Source: Lunularia cruciata
Taxonomy: Eukaryota; Streptophyta; Marchantiopsida; Lunulariales; Lunulariaceae
Assembly: GCA_948567375.1 (NCBI GenBank)
Contig: OX419759.1
Location: 30,605,493 to 30,669,492 of the forward strand
Reading direction: 5' to 3'
Length of the DNA: 64,000 nucleotides
The position numbers were made by a program, and so were the translations under genes. Shown piece after piece: positions 1 through 10,454 of the stretch; the stretch's first letter is position 1; every line of letters begins with the position of its first letter. The notes beneath the pieces were generated by a model that was given only the letters and a program-made list of their open reading frames with translations, was not told the DNA's origin and ran no database searches.

Positions 1-384
1 GAATATCTTATTCATTTGCTAATTACGTGGACATGCAATACCTTTTAACTTTTAGAATCAACCAAAATCCTACAACCACAATCAGATATGATACCCTGCA
101 AGTGAAGTAAACTTGTATAGGTTAAGCTTTCAATCCCATTGGAACTATTCAAGTTTACAATAGGTGTTTTGATCTCTCATGTTGGGATTCTTCTTTCCTT
201 GATCATCACGCTCCACAAATTTCACTTGGACAATTTGTCAAGGTTATCTATTCTTGAGTGGACATTCAACAATACAATGTCAAATTTGGTGATAAAAAAT
301 CAACCTCTATTTTTTTGTAGTCTCTCTCTATCTATCGTCCTAAGTGGTCTCTATTGGACAACATTAATCTCCATCAAATATAAA
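1..384 (-). mobile_element. Internal start of a minus-strand family-B gypsy element (partial)
   Basis: This stretch lies directly downstream, on the minus strand, of the B-family LTR at 385-878. Next to that LTR, about 15 of 21 bases fit the reverse complement of the primer-binding region of the B copy at 11,050. It is therefore probably the decayed 5' internal region of a B element that continues off the left edge. The open frame on the plus strand around 139-456 is AT-rich and matches no family I recognise. No gag domain is legible. Confidence 0.4.
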
Positions 385-878
385 TGTAAAAGACCAAGGA
401 AAGAAATAGTAGAATGGAAGATTGGAGTGAAAGATCACATTAAGATTCTTGAATGAGAGAAATTCCAAATGCCTAGCATGAGCTTGGGCTTTGGTATTTA
501 TAAAGAACAAACAAAGCTCTTGAGAACTTTCTCAAGAAGCTTCTTAGAAGCCATCTTCTTAGAATGCAAGCTAAGCTAACCAAGAAGTTTCTCAAGACGC
601 TTCCTTCTAGAAGCCGCCTACTTGGCATGCAAGCTAAACTAGTCAAGAATTTTCCTTCTAAAAACCTACCTACTCGGTATGCAAGCTAAGCTAGTTGTGA
701 AGGCTTCCTTAAAACTTCCTCCTAGAAGTCATTGCTGGGCATACATGTCACTCAATACTTGGAAGGTACCAACAAGCTTCCTAGATGCTTCTAGAATTCT
801 TATAATTCTTGGTCAATTTGGCCTATTTGCTACTTTTTTAGTCTCAACTAAATCATCTATAAACTCCATATTGTTACA
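385..878 (-). repeat. B-family LTR, probably the 5' LTR of a minus-strand gypsy element
   Basis: Read on the minus strand it starts TGTAACAATATGGAG and ends CTTTTACA, the same termini as the B LTRs at 10,455, 51,366, 52,761 and 56,511. It contains repeated GAAGCTTC/TTCTAGAA dyads followed by a TATA-like TTTATAAATACC, the usual order of a U3 promoter. Its right end abuts the reverse-transcriptase sequence of element A at 879. No 5-bp target duplication is visible because the far end of the element is outside the window. Confidence 0.75.
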
Positions 879-1730
879 ATGTGGAGGAGCATGAGCAACA
901 TTTGTTGGAGGTTTTTGAGAGATTGAGATCTCATAGACTTAAATTACATAATGTGAAGTGCATATTCTTCCATAAGTAAAGAAAGGTGACCACATAGAAC
1001 ACAAGAAGGATGGGAAGACCACATCAAGCCATACAATGGAGAGAAAAAAGAGGTAAAATGGAGCTAGGCCCCAATAGATTCTTCCATAATCAAGTTGACT
1101 ATTTGGGTCACACTATTGCACTATACCTCTGCCTACGGATGTGAACAAAGTGCAAGCATTCCTAAGGTTGGAAAACTTCTATCATCAATATGTTTTAGAA
1201 TTTAGTGCTATTGCCAAGGCCTTGAAAAAGCTGACCAAGCTTAGACATGAGTGGTGTTAGGAAGATGAGCAAGAAAGAGCTTTGATAGAGCTCAAGGAGA
1301 CTTTGACATTTATCTCTATTCGTAAGAGACCAATCAAAGGATGACAATTTTGGGTTCATATTGATTGGAGTATGTTGGGGCTTGGAGTAGTGCTCACCCA
1401 ATAGGATGAAGAGGAGAAGGAATTTATGGTGGCCTATAATAGTTGTTCCAAAAATTCAATAGATGCAAATTTTAGTTTAGTTCATTTAAGGGAGAATGCT
1501 TGGTAGTAGTGTGAACAACAAACACATATTTTATGTTACCTACTTGATAACCCCTTCACACTCATCACTAATCATCAACCACTAAAGTGATTGATGGAAT
1601 CCAACAAGTTTTTAAGGAATCTTTCATGATGGGATTTGATTTTATAGAAGTATGATTTCACAATTATTCATAAACTTGGAGTGGTGAACTGTGGTGCAGA
1701 TGGGTTGAGTAGAAATCAATGTCACAACTA
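879..1730 (+). pseudogene. Element A copy 1: reverse transcriptase end and RNase H (broken)
   Basis: Conceptual translation gives the end of a gypsy reverse transcriptase (EEHE..LLEVFERLRSHRL, then VDYLGHTI) and a typical RNase H with HIDWSMLGLGVVL, PFTLITNHQPLK and VVNCGADGLSRN. The frame is interrupted by stops, mostly at positions where tryptophan or glutamine is expected (for example KG-stop-QFW and LTQ-stop-DEEE), and by the S insertion at 976-1077. The polymerase active site is absent because the copy is truncated; copy 2 retains it. Confidence 0.85.
976..1077 (+). mobile_element. S element: ~100-bp retroposon-like insertion with 12-bp target duplication
   Basis: The insert splits the reverse-transcriptase sequence of element A. 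It is flanked by perfect 12-bp duplications, ATTCTTCCATAA at 964-975 and 1078-1089. Element A copy 2 has the unoccupied site (about 59,255-59,275, minus strand). The inserted sequence carries the S hallmarks: GGTGACCAC start block, GAAGGATGGGAAGACC, GGTAAAATGG and the terminal hairpin-like GAGCTAGGCCCC. It encodes no protein. Class is uncertain: the duplication length suits target-primed insertion, but no polymerase III box or poly(A) tail is evident. Confidence 0.85.
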
Positions 1731-2029
1731 GAAGGATCAAATTGGTGCACATTGGCATGGTGAGATAGATGAGAAGATAGTGTTAGGTTGGCATACATCT
1801 ACCTTTCTATGTGTATTTTTTGAGTCTTTGATGGTATCTTTCTCAACACATACATGAGAAATTGTTGAGGTCATAGATCTAGAGGGTGGAGATATTGGTA
1901 CATGTCAATGAGACATTCATGATGATGTCCTAGTGATGGATTATCTTTGCACTAGTGTTGTGGGTAGCACAATTGGTGCTAAGGAGAGAGATTGTGTCTT
2001 TCAACAAGCAAAGCAGTTTAGATTGGAGG

Positions 2030-3345
2030 GTAGACACTTTCTTCATATATGGAAGGATGATATAGTGTGAGTAGTACCACTTCCATCTTAGAGATCATAA
2101 TTGGTATATCATGCTCATAAAGAGCTAGGATATTTTGGAGTAAAGTATACATATAGCTTACTCTAGAGTCATTATTGGTAGTGTGGTATACAAACTGATG
2201 TACAATAGTTTGATGCCAAACGTGTGGTTTATGACTAAGTTAGAGCATTATTTATTCTTCCACACCACAATTACACCCATTGCTTATCATAAGGTTAGAT
2301 TAGGATTGGAGTTTGGACTTTGTTACACCCTTACAATTGATTGTGAGACATCATCAATATGTTTTGGTTATGGTGGAACACTTCTCAAGTGGATTGAGTT
2401 GGTGGTACTTCTTGACAAGTCCAATGAAGGGACAATTTACTTGTTCTTGGATCAGATTCTTAGTCATTTTGGTGCACCAGTTGAGGTTTTGACTGATCAA
2501 GGTATAGAATTCTTGGAAGAGTTTTAGGCTTATGTGACAAGACCTTGATTGATCACCATACTACCTCCTGAGATCACCATAAGGTAGATGGCTTAGCAAA
2601 GAGAGTGGTTCAGATGGTGAAGTGAGAATTGCATAAGTATGGTTTATAGAGAGACCACTTGGGAGATTGGGATCTCCAGTTACCTTGGTTGGCAGCAATG
2701 TGTTATAGATTCAGCCAATAAGCATCCTACATATCATTCTCTCCTTACTTTCTACTCTATGGAAGAGATCCTTATTTACCTACAACCATTTGTCATGATG
2801 CTATTGTAGTTTTGGACTTGCATGATCTAGACATATGGGTGAGCACATGTTCTCAAAGGATAGAGACCTTTCAAAGAGTGATGCCCATGGCATTTGAGAA
2901 CTTAGCATTTATTCATCACAATATAACTTACACTATGCTACTATTTGAGGAGGAGGTTATAGACCCTTGGTCTATCAATATTATTTGGATGATTATGTAT
3001 ATCTACAATAGACTACACCAATGACACTTGATGCCACTCTAGGCCATACTATCTTGAGAGTGCATGAGATTTTGCCTTCCAAAGTCATCATGTTGGAAGG
3101 ACATGATGGTGTTGTTAGGAAGGATTATGTATGTAATTGTGTGCCATACCACCTCCCAAACATTGATGGCACTATGGACCCAAGCTTGGCAATTGTACAT
3201 GCATGCTTGTGGTGTATGTTAAGTGGGTCTTCTAGAAGAGTTGCTACTATGTTGGTGTGTTATAGTTGTTTGAAAGGATGGCATATGGTATGTTTTGCTC
3301 CTCTCATGGTGGTTCTTCAAGGGTAATGGTTATGTCTTCAATGTA
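2030..3345 (+). pseudogene. Element A copy 1: integrase plus C-terminal PHD finger (broken)
   Basis: The zinc-binding start is legible as YHAHKELGYFGVKYTYSLL. It is followed by catalytic-core blocks (WIELVVLLDKSNEGTIYLFL, GAPVEVLTDQG with the second catalytic Asp) and a gypsy-type C-terminal stretch (GRDPYLP). From 3213 to 3344 a PHD-like module follows: Cys, CYSC, GWHMVC and WLC..C, in C-x2-C-x4-H-x2-C-x13-C-x2-C spacing. The second ligand of the first pair is Ser here but Cys in copy 2. At least a dozen stops or frameshifts make it non-coding today. Confidence 0.85.
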
Positions 3346-3502
3346 CTTGACCTGTAGTTAGTTCACTCTTTATGTGATATCAATTGCAAATAGGCAACTA
3401 ATGTTTGGGCTCAATAGCACCTAGTCTCATGATCTTTGCCCACCATAGAGCATATCACATACTTGAAGTAGATAGGTTTATGGATTTGAAAGGACCTAAT
3501 TG

Positions 3503-4132
3503 CTAGTTAGGGGATGATTGTGGTACTTTAGGGTTTATGTATGATTTTTTATGTGTAGTACTCCTATAGCATATGATGTTCAAAATGATGTATGTTGTGT
3601 AGTAATGTATATATGCATGACACTATCATAACATTTGCAATGCCAAAGCTAGTATGCTCAAAAGTTGGAGTGATAGTCTGGTAGTCATATAGTTATATTA
3701 GTAGTTGCTCAAATTCTATTTAGCAATGGTTAGATTTTGTGTTAGGGCTATTGATCACACCACAGGACTCACTATCATTTGCACCTTTCACATCATCAAT
3801 GTGCCATTAGGGCTGGAGATCTAAGTTGAGCAAAGAGTACAACTCTACAGAGCTCATCTTTGATTTTGAGCCTATGAGCTCTTGGCTATGGTGGAGAGAG
3901 GCCGATAAGCGTTACCTAGAGTCTCTTAGCTAGAGTGGGTGTGGTTTGATTGTAATCAAACCCTATTGTTGGTAGACCATTGAGTCAACTCAAACATCTG
4001 CTAGATTCGGGTTGAGTGTAAATTGATTAGTGTGATACTTTAGAGTTTATGTATGATTTTTATATGAGTTGTGCTTCTAGAGTGTATGATGTTGAAAATG
4101 ATGTATATTGTGTAGTAATGCATATATGCACA
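3503..4132 (+). repeat. Element A copy 1: purine-rich tract and 3' LTR
   Basis: A purine-rich GTTAGGGGATGAT precedes a TGTGGTACTTTAG start at 3519. The LTR ends about 4132 (TATATGCACA), giving roughly 614 bp. The first ~105 bp recurs at 4031-4132, so the LTR has an internal duplication of its beginning at its end. The copy at 55,759-56,425 has the same architecture. The right boundary is approximate because no target duplication was identified. Confidence 0.65.
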
Positions 4133-4441
4133 AAAAAGGATTGACCAATAAATTCTTGAGTTTTGAGTTTGAGCTCCTCTCATTCCATTGTCTACAAGCA
4201 AGATAGTTTCACATACATAAAGAGGCAATAACGTTGGAGAAGAGATTCTTAGTACCATGCATGGGTTAGAGAGTCATCTCAAGTCCACATTGAGACAATC
4301 ATTAGGAACTAGTACCACCACAATGCACTATAGTTACTTGCATGAAGCAACATAAAATAGAGAGTATTGCAATGGGAGAAGATTTACTCGACATGAAAAC
4401 TGTCTTATTTCTTTCTATGTGGATTATGGTAGTCCTTGGTT
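4133..4441. other. Short unassigned spacer
   Basis: AT-rich sequence between the LTR of element A and LTR-C. No reading frame, repeat or RNA feature was recognised here. Confidence 0.5.
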
Positions 4442-5126
4442 TGTAACATCAATTTGTGCATGTATGTGCTATTGTGATATTTATTTTGGTGTGATAAGTA
4501 CTTGAGATATTATTTCTATAAAGATAAAGAATGGTTCTACGTAAGTCATGATTAGCTAAAGTTAGTCATAGCTAAGATAGAGAGGACCTTATTTTAGAGG
4601 AAGTGGAAAAGATAAGTAATCATTATTTTGGATTCTAGTGTATTGACTTGGTATTATTCCTAGGTGTTTGGCTTTGAGTAAATAGTTGAGAACTCTTGGA
4701 CCCATAGGCCTTTTTGTTTTGGATTCTTCTATAGTCCAAGGATAGCCCATGTGAACAAATCCTTGACTTAGTGGTTGGGTCAAGATACCACATGCTTGGG
4801 AGAATATTCTCATGAGCATAGATATTGCTTTAGCTTTTTGACTTTATTTGACTTTGAGCCTAGTAACTTGAGTTACTCCAGTAATTAATAACTTTGATGC
4901 GTAACTATTTGACAAGTATATAAACTAAGGGTGAGGAGATACTTATCATTATTTCATTTGCAACTATCTCTCTCATTGAGTTCTCTAGTGAGCAATGTGT
5001 TGAGTCTTGGAGTGTCGGCCTTGGAGGAGTGTGATGGAGTTGGGGTTCTTGGCCTTCTTAGTCCATGATGGGCTACCATAATAGCCATCATAGATTCATC
5101 TTGAGTGAGAGATAGGCCGGCTCACA
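4442..5126 (+). repeat. LTR-C copy 1 (solo LTR of a third LTR element family)
   Basis: About 685 bp starting TGTAAC and ending GGCCGGCTCACA. It is highly similar over its whole length, in the same orientation, to 60,648-61,340, where the sequence interrupts element A. It holds a TATA-like AAGTATATAAAC near 4915. No primer-binding site, internal region or coding sequence follows it; an LRR pseudogene begins instead, so it is read as a solo LTR. AGTCC at 4431-4435 and 5127-5131 is a possible 5-bp target duplication, but six bases separate the left copy from the TG. Confidence 0.65.
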
Positions 5127-5139
5127 AGTCCAAATAATC

Positions 5140-7330
5140 TCATGTGTGGCACAAGTCTTCAAATGGTTGGTACTACACCAAAAATTAGAGATAAGATGAG
5201 ATCAAATTTCATTGCTATCCAAGATAGCTTTGCAAATTGGAACCAAAGTATTCCAAGTCCATTTGTTGTCCAAATATTGATTGAGTTCAAACTATTTATC
5301 AACAATCTAAGGAGAGAATTGATGAACTGGAAATTGACAACAAATTCAATTCCTTGAAAGAGTAAGCAATGCAACTCTAGGTTAGGAGAGTTCCAAGTTT
5401 TTAGGTTCATTTAGCTATATGCAATTGTATGGTGAATTATCCTCTTTTTTGTGCAATATTACTTCTGTCCAACATCTAGATTTGTCCAACAACTCAATTT
5501 TAAGTTTATTTCCCATGTCTTTAATAAATCTAGTCAAGATGTAGGAACTTGATCTTACTGAGAAACACTTGAAATAGCACTAGAATTATGTGAAATTTGT
5601 GAGTTGCAAATTTTGGTTTGTTCTAGAATGGACTTACAAGCAAAATTCTTAAACTTAGTAGATTGTTCTAAATTGCACATAGTCTCTCTTGATGTGGATA
5701 TTTTGATAGGTACCATTCTTGTCTCAATGAGGTATGGCTAAAATTTATGCAAAATTGACTTTTCACACAACAACTTGATGGGATGGACAGCATGTGAGTT
5801 AGAGGAATTACAAACTCTTTACTTGAATGAGAATGCATTGATAGGCAATATTTCTACATCCTTGGATAAATTCTTCAAAATTCAAACCCTCAATCTATGT
5901 CCAAACAACTTAGCAAGCCATATACCAATTGAGTTGAGACAATTGGGGGAGTTGGAATACCTTTCCTTGTATTAGAATGTGTTGACAAGAAACATTCCTA
6001 CATCCTTGAGGAATTTTTCAAGTTGCAAACCCTTGACCCCCATGTGAACAACTTGGCATACCACATACTAATTGAGTTGGGGGACTTGGAATACCTTTCC
6101 TTGTTTCTAAATGCATTGACAGGTTCTATTCTTACATACTTGGGGAAATTGTTCAAGTTTCAAACACTCAACCTCCACGTAGACAACTTGGTAGGCTACA
6201 TACCAATTTAGATGGGAGAATTGGGAGAGTTGGAAGACCTTCCCTATCTTGGAATGCATTATCATGCAATATTCCTACTTCCTTGAAGAATTGTGCAAAG
6301 TTGCAAAGCCTCAACCTCTACACAAACAACTTAGTAAGCCATATACAAGCTCAGTCGGGGAGAAATGGGGTAGTTGGAATACCTTTCCTTACATGGGTAT
6401 GCATTGAAATTCAATATTCCTATATCCTTGACAAATTGTGCAAAGTTGAAAACCCTTGACCCACCATGAATGATTAAGCGGTCACATATGAGTTAAGTTG
6501 GGAAAATTAAGGGCACTCTTTACTTGAGTGTTAATGCATTGACATGAAAAACCTTACATTTTAGGGAATTTATGCAAAGTTGCAAATCTTTGACCTCTCC
6601 ATGAAAAAATTGGCAGGCCACATACTAGCTAAATTGGGAGAATTTGGGCAGCTACAAACCCATAACCTACATAAAAGTGCATTGACAAGCAACATTCTTG
6701 CATCCTTAGGAAATTTTCCAAAGTTTTAAGGCCTTGATCTCTCCACAAGAAATATTGACAGGCCACATACTTGTTGAGTTGGAAGAATAAGGGAGTTGGA
6801 ATATGTTTTCTGATATAGGAATGCATTAGCAAGAAACATTCCTACATCCTTGGGAAATTGTTCAAAGTTGAAAAGACTTTAGGTCTCCAACAATAACTTG
6901 ATTAGAAAGATATCGTCTACTTTGGGAAATTAGTTTATGGTAGGTCTATATCTCAAGAAGAACCAACTTTAGGTGGTAAATTTTCAATTTGATTTATTTA
7001 AAGAAATATCATGGTTTTGAGCCTTTCTAGAAACCAACCATAAGGGTTATTCTTGAGATTAGGGATTCACTTTATGTGCCTTGGAAGTTCATGAAGTTTC
7101 TTGTAATGAATTGAGAGGGAATCATCTTTCATCCCTAGTACGGCCCAAACTTCATAGCAACAACCTATTGGTGCAATTCCAACCTCTCTCAAGCATGAAG
7201 GATTATCATCAAAAACAATTACTTATGCCAACAATAGAGTCATTGGTGTAATTCCTACCTCACCAAGTAATTGAAAAATCTTATTCTTATTGGTTTAAGA
7301 CTTGAGTTACAACTCCTTCCATGGTTGTAA
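5140..7330 (+). pseudogene. Leucine-rich-repeat receptor-type pseudogene
   Basis: Translation in drifting frames gives consecutive 24-residue plant-type LRRs: LQTLYLNENALIGNISTSL, then KIQTLNLCPNNLASHIPIEL, GELEYLSLY and further copies. A 144-bp (two-LRR) periodicity can be followed from about 5780 to 6900. The start (SFANWNQSIPSP) resembles an LRR N-terminal cap and LDLSYNSFHG-like text lies near 7300. No transmembrane or kinase part is visible. Stops and frameshifts occur in almost every repeat, so this is a dead member of the LRR receptor or receptor-like protein family. Its ligand and role cannot be inferred. Confidence 0.75.
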
Positions 7331-7339
7331 CAACCTAGC

Positions 7340-8690
7340 AAACACCAAATTGCCATGAGGATATGGGTAAAAATTAATTAAGTACAAAAGAAAATATCAC
7401 ATTTGAATTTTTTACTACTTACTGTTTAACTTATTGGGTATAGACCACTCCTAAACAAGAACAATGATACCAAGAAGGAGCATCATGGAAAATACAAAAA
7501 ATCACTATGCTAAGGAGTAAAATTCCAAGGGAAATCAAGAAAGTGATGGTTTAGTCTAACAATGTGATTTCCTTCCAAGGGAATCACAAAGTGCAATCTA
7601 GAGGCATATGTACTACACTTCTTGAAGGAAACATAGTTTTTTTCTGAAGGCGCATGACTTCCAAAGAACTCTACTTCTTCTAAAGATCTTTTTGGCACTT
7701 GTTGCACACAGTATAGTGTTCTATCCTTCTCAAGACACTTCCTTCAAGAGAGCTTCATATCTTTGTGATAATTCCGCACTTCAGTTACATACATCAACTA
7801 CTAGCAACACTATATCATACTAAAATCCCATCAAAGCATTGCATTGAGATGACCATGGTAATGTTAAGGATCAAACACAAAGAGCATTGTGCAATTCTCA
7901 CTACTTGTTCCGTTCCTCTAGTTCCAAATCTTCTACTTCCAACTCTAAACATTCTTGTACTTCTAATGATGCTAATGGCAAGTTCTCTCTACCTTCCTTG
8001 GACTTATATTCTATCTTAACTCAAATTCTTGATACAATGTGCTCAATGGATTGGTCTTCTATTGGCTATATCAACTGATGATGGGCTAATTGCAACTCAT
8101 GTATGTCTCCCATGGTGGTGGTGGCTTCAATGAACTCTTTGAAGATTTGAAAGAATATGGCATGTAGTCTCTTGATTGTCTTTTGCCACTTCTTCTCATT
8201 GGACCCCTTCAAAACCAACTCACTAGTGCTTCACCCTCAACAAGTAGGTTGCTTCATGAAGGCTTGGTTTTTGGTGATATTAGCTTCTACTTTTGCTTCT
8301 TCTCATAACTTATCAACATTATGGTAACATGTAGCTCCTACTACAACTTGGCTAACTTCTTCTACACGGTAGCTACTTCCTCTTAATAGTCTTGCAATCA
8401 AATGGTGGTTTCCCTCTGGTAGGCTACATAAACTTCCTCATAGTTCTTGCATTGGATGTCCATTGATTCAAAGTTTGTAATGGATTGTGTTTCAGTGGTA
8501 TTTGGTTTCAAACATGTGACATTGTCTTGTGGCGAAAGACTTCCCCTTCATAGACATGGAATACGGTAGAAAGTCACAATTGTAATTTATCTGCTTTTGG
8601 CAAGGATTCCATTCGGCTCATAAACTGAACGTTGGCTTGTTTGAAAAGTCGTGGTGTATGAGGTTTGCAGATAGAGTCATTCCGTAATGT
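7340..8690 (-). pseudogene. Decayed sequence with a coiled-coil-like coding trace
   Basis: On the minus strand between about 8480 and 8200, translation gives a charged, heptad-like stretch (ENFESMDIQCKNYEEVYVAY, then EEVATV..KKLAKL) broken by stops. This looks like the remains of a coiled-coil protein or of a retroelement gag, but no family is identifiable. The rest of the interval shows short open frames on both strands without recognisable domains. Confidence 0.25.
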
Positions 8691-8698
8691 CCACGAGG

Positions 8699-9040
8699 CA
8701 CACCTGGGGTACGCTGCTTCTCAGGTAGATATTACTAAATTCTCTGAAAGGGCGAAACGCGACCGCGTTGGGTAACAAAACGCGTAGGATCCGTCATGTC
8801 GAATAGGTCACACCTTGGGTACTCTACATCTCAACGGGAAATTTCTAGTCTCTGTAAAGGACGATCGCGGAGGATAGCCAGAAGGATGGGAAAGCCCCCA
8901 TCAAGCCGTACAAGTCGAAGAAGTCACACCTTGGGGACGCTGCTTCTCAAATAGATATTACTAATCTCTGAAAGGGCAATTGCGTAGAATAACAAGAAGG
9001 ATGGGAAGGCACCCATCAAGTCGTACAAGGATAAAACACA
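8699..9040 (+). repeat. Three-unit tandem repeat containing S-element sequence
   Basis: Units start at 8699, 8809 and 8925 with CACACCT.GGG.ACGCTGC and are 110-116 bp long. Each runs through TCTCTGAAAGGGC-type sequence, and units 2 and 3 continue into the S-element core GAAGGATGGGAA. The array shows that a longer unit, with ~50 bp ahead of the usual S start, exists in this genome. Confidence 0.7.
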
Positions 9041-9083
9041 AAAGCATAAAATGGTGCTAAGCCACACTTATGTGAAAAGGTGG

Positions 9084-9216
9084 CAAGTTCTTTCCCAAGA
9101 GTTCAGCGCTTGGCTATTGTTTCATCCGGTATGAAGAATGTTCAGAGCGACAAGTTCTTTCCCAAGAGTTCATGGCTTGGGTCTTGCTCCATCGGGTATG
9201 AAGAATGTACTGAGAG
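9084..9216 (+). repeat. 67-bp tandem duplication
   Basis: Two adjacent copies begin CAAGTTCTTTCCCAAGAGTT at 9084 and 9151 and both end in a TATGAAGAATGT.C block. Differences are mostly single substitutions and a short gap. No coding frame crosses them. Confidence 0.8.
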
Positions 9217-9591
9217 ACTGGCGCAGATTTTCCTTTTACGTTCAGTTCTATAAATTGGCACATTGAACGAGACGGAAGAAAACTGGATGATATGAACTCG
9301 GTTGTGCATTTGGACATAGGATTAAATAAAACTTCTAACATTCTACGCACAGGTATGGGTTCTGACTATCCAGATTGGCATTCTTCAATCAACTTCATGT
9401 ACATTGTATGTGATAAATTGAGCTGATCAGTCCAGAGTTTCTGTCTAAACCTTTTTCAAGTGAGTTGGTATTCATGACCATATTCCGAAGTGAATATATT
9501 TACATTCGACCTCCCGGGTCGCATAAAGGCTGCTACATTGTGCTTTTGTTTTATTTGTACTCTTCATTCATTTTACTCTTGCTGGTTTAAC

Positions 9592-9740
9592 TCCAGCCCG
9601 GCCGCAACTTCGATTCAAATCCTTTGTTTCACATGAAAATCTAATCTTTCCGTATTGAATTCCAGTCCGGCCGCAACTTTGAATCGAATTCTTTATTTGG
9701 CTTAGAAATCTAGTTTCTTCATGTTTAATTCCAGCTTGAA
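9592..9740 (+). repeat. 69-bp tandem repeat, about 2.1 units
   Basis: TCCAGYCCGGCCGCAACTT begins units at 9592 and 9661, and a partial third begins at 9730 (TCCAGCTTGAAAATCTA). The unit pairs CpG-rich and AT-rich halves. No function is evident. Confidence 0.75.
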
Positions 9741-10271
9741 AATCTAACTAAAACTGAACTGTGTTTAGACAATAAGGGGTTTTATTTTAGCAATTTCAGC
9801 ATCAGTTTCAAAATCGAGAGATCTACGAGATATCCCATAGATTCAATAATGCGTTTAAATAATGCCTTTTTCTTAACCTTTAAATATTTGGTAGAAACAT
9901 TTACAAGTACTTATGGATTTTTTCACGGGTAATGAGCGATAGGGTATTCGAGAATTTGATGGATCTTTACCGATAGCTATAAAATAATTTATGTGCACTG
10001 CAAATCATGACGCGTAGTCTTTTACGGGTGAAGTGTGCTCCCGTAAATATTAATTCTTGTATATTAAGATTAATTAATCATTTGACGTTTAGTCCTATCT
10101 ACCTGATTTGAAAAGGAGATTTGCACAAACATATTGGGATTCGAGAGTTGAGTCCCCATGGAAACTAAAGAACGAGAGAGTCGTGAAAGAAACAACCCAC
10201 GAAGGAATTAAGATTCAAGAGTTGATTTGAGTCATGAAAGAAACCGTGAGGGTCATGAAAGAATTAGTCCG

Positions 10272-10363
10272 TGAAATTGGGATTAGAGAGTTGAGTTGCG
10301 AAAGAAACTACAGGTTATGAAATTGGGATTAGAGAGTTGAGTTGCGAAAGAAACTACAGGTTA
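10272..10363 (+). repeat. 46-bp perfect tandem duplication
   Basis: TGAAATTGGGATTAGAGAGT starts identical units at 10,272 and 10,318. Looser copies of the GAGAGTTGAGT..GAAAGAAAC words extend upstream to about 10,130, so the duplication lies in an older simple-repeat tract. Confidence 0.85.
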
Positions 10364-10454
10364 TGAAAGAATTAGTTTATGAAATTTTAGAGAAGTTGAC
10401 GAGATAGAGAAAAACTATACTAAAGAGACAAGCCAATGGGAGAGAAACCATGGG

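Larger units (their letters stand above)
879..4132 (+). mobile_element. Element A copy 1: decayed Ty3/gypsy retrotransposon with PHD finger
   Basis: Reading order is reverse transcriptase end, RNase H, integrase, PHD finger, 3' LTR, which is gypsy order with an added PHD module. The copy is cut at its 5' side by the B LTR ending at 878, so gag, protease and most of the reverse transcriptase are missing. It aligns along its length with the minus-strand copy at 55.8-64 kb, including the 3' untranslated part. Many in-frame stops and small indels make it non-functional. A 102-bp S element sits in the reverse transcriptase. Confidence 0.85.

Noticed and set aside
385-878. 3' LTR of element A copy 1 in inverted position
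   Set aside because: Sequence and termini match the B family, whereas element A has its own different LTR at 3519 and 56,425.
3519-4132. A stand-alone TRIM-like unit (two ~100-bp terminal repeats around a non-coding core)
   Set aside because: The same structure occurs at the 3' end of both A copies, after a purine-rich tract, and its end abuts the target gene of copy 2. It is better read as the 3' LTR of element A.
4442-5126. A protein-coding gene suggested by minus-strand frames
   Set aside because: The interval is an LTR copy repeated at 60.6 kb; the frames are not conserved between the copies.
8699-9216. CRISPR-like array
   Set aside because: Units are 67-116 bp and contiguous, without short constant repeats and unique spacers, and the genome is eukaryotic.
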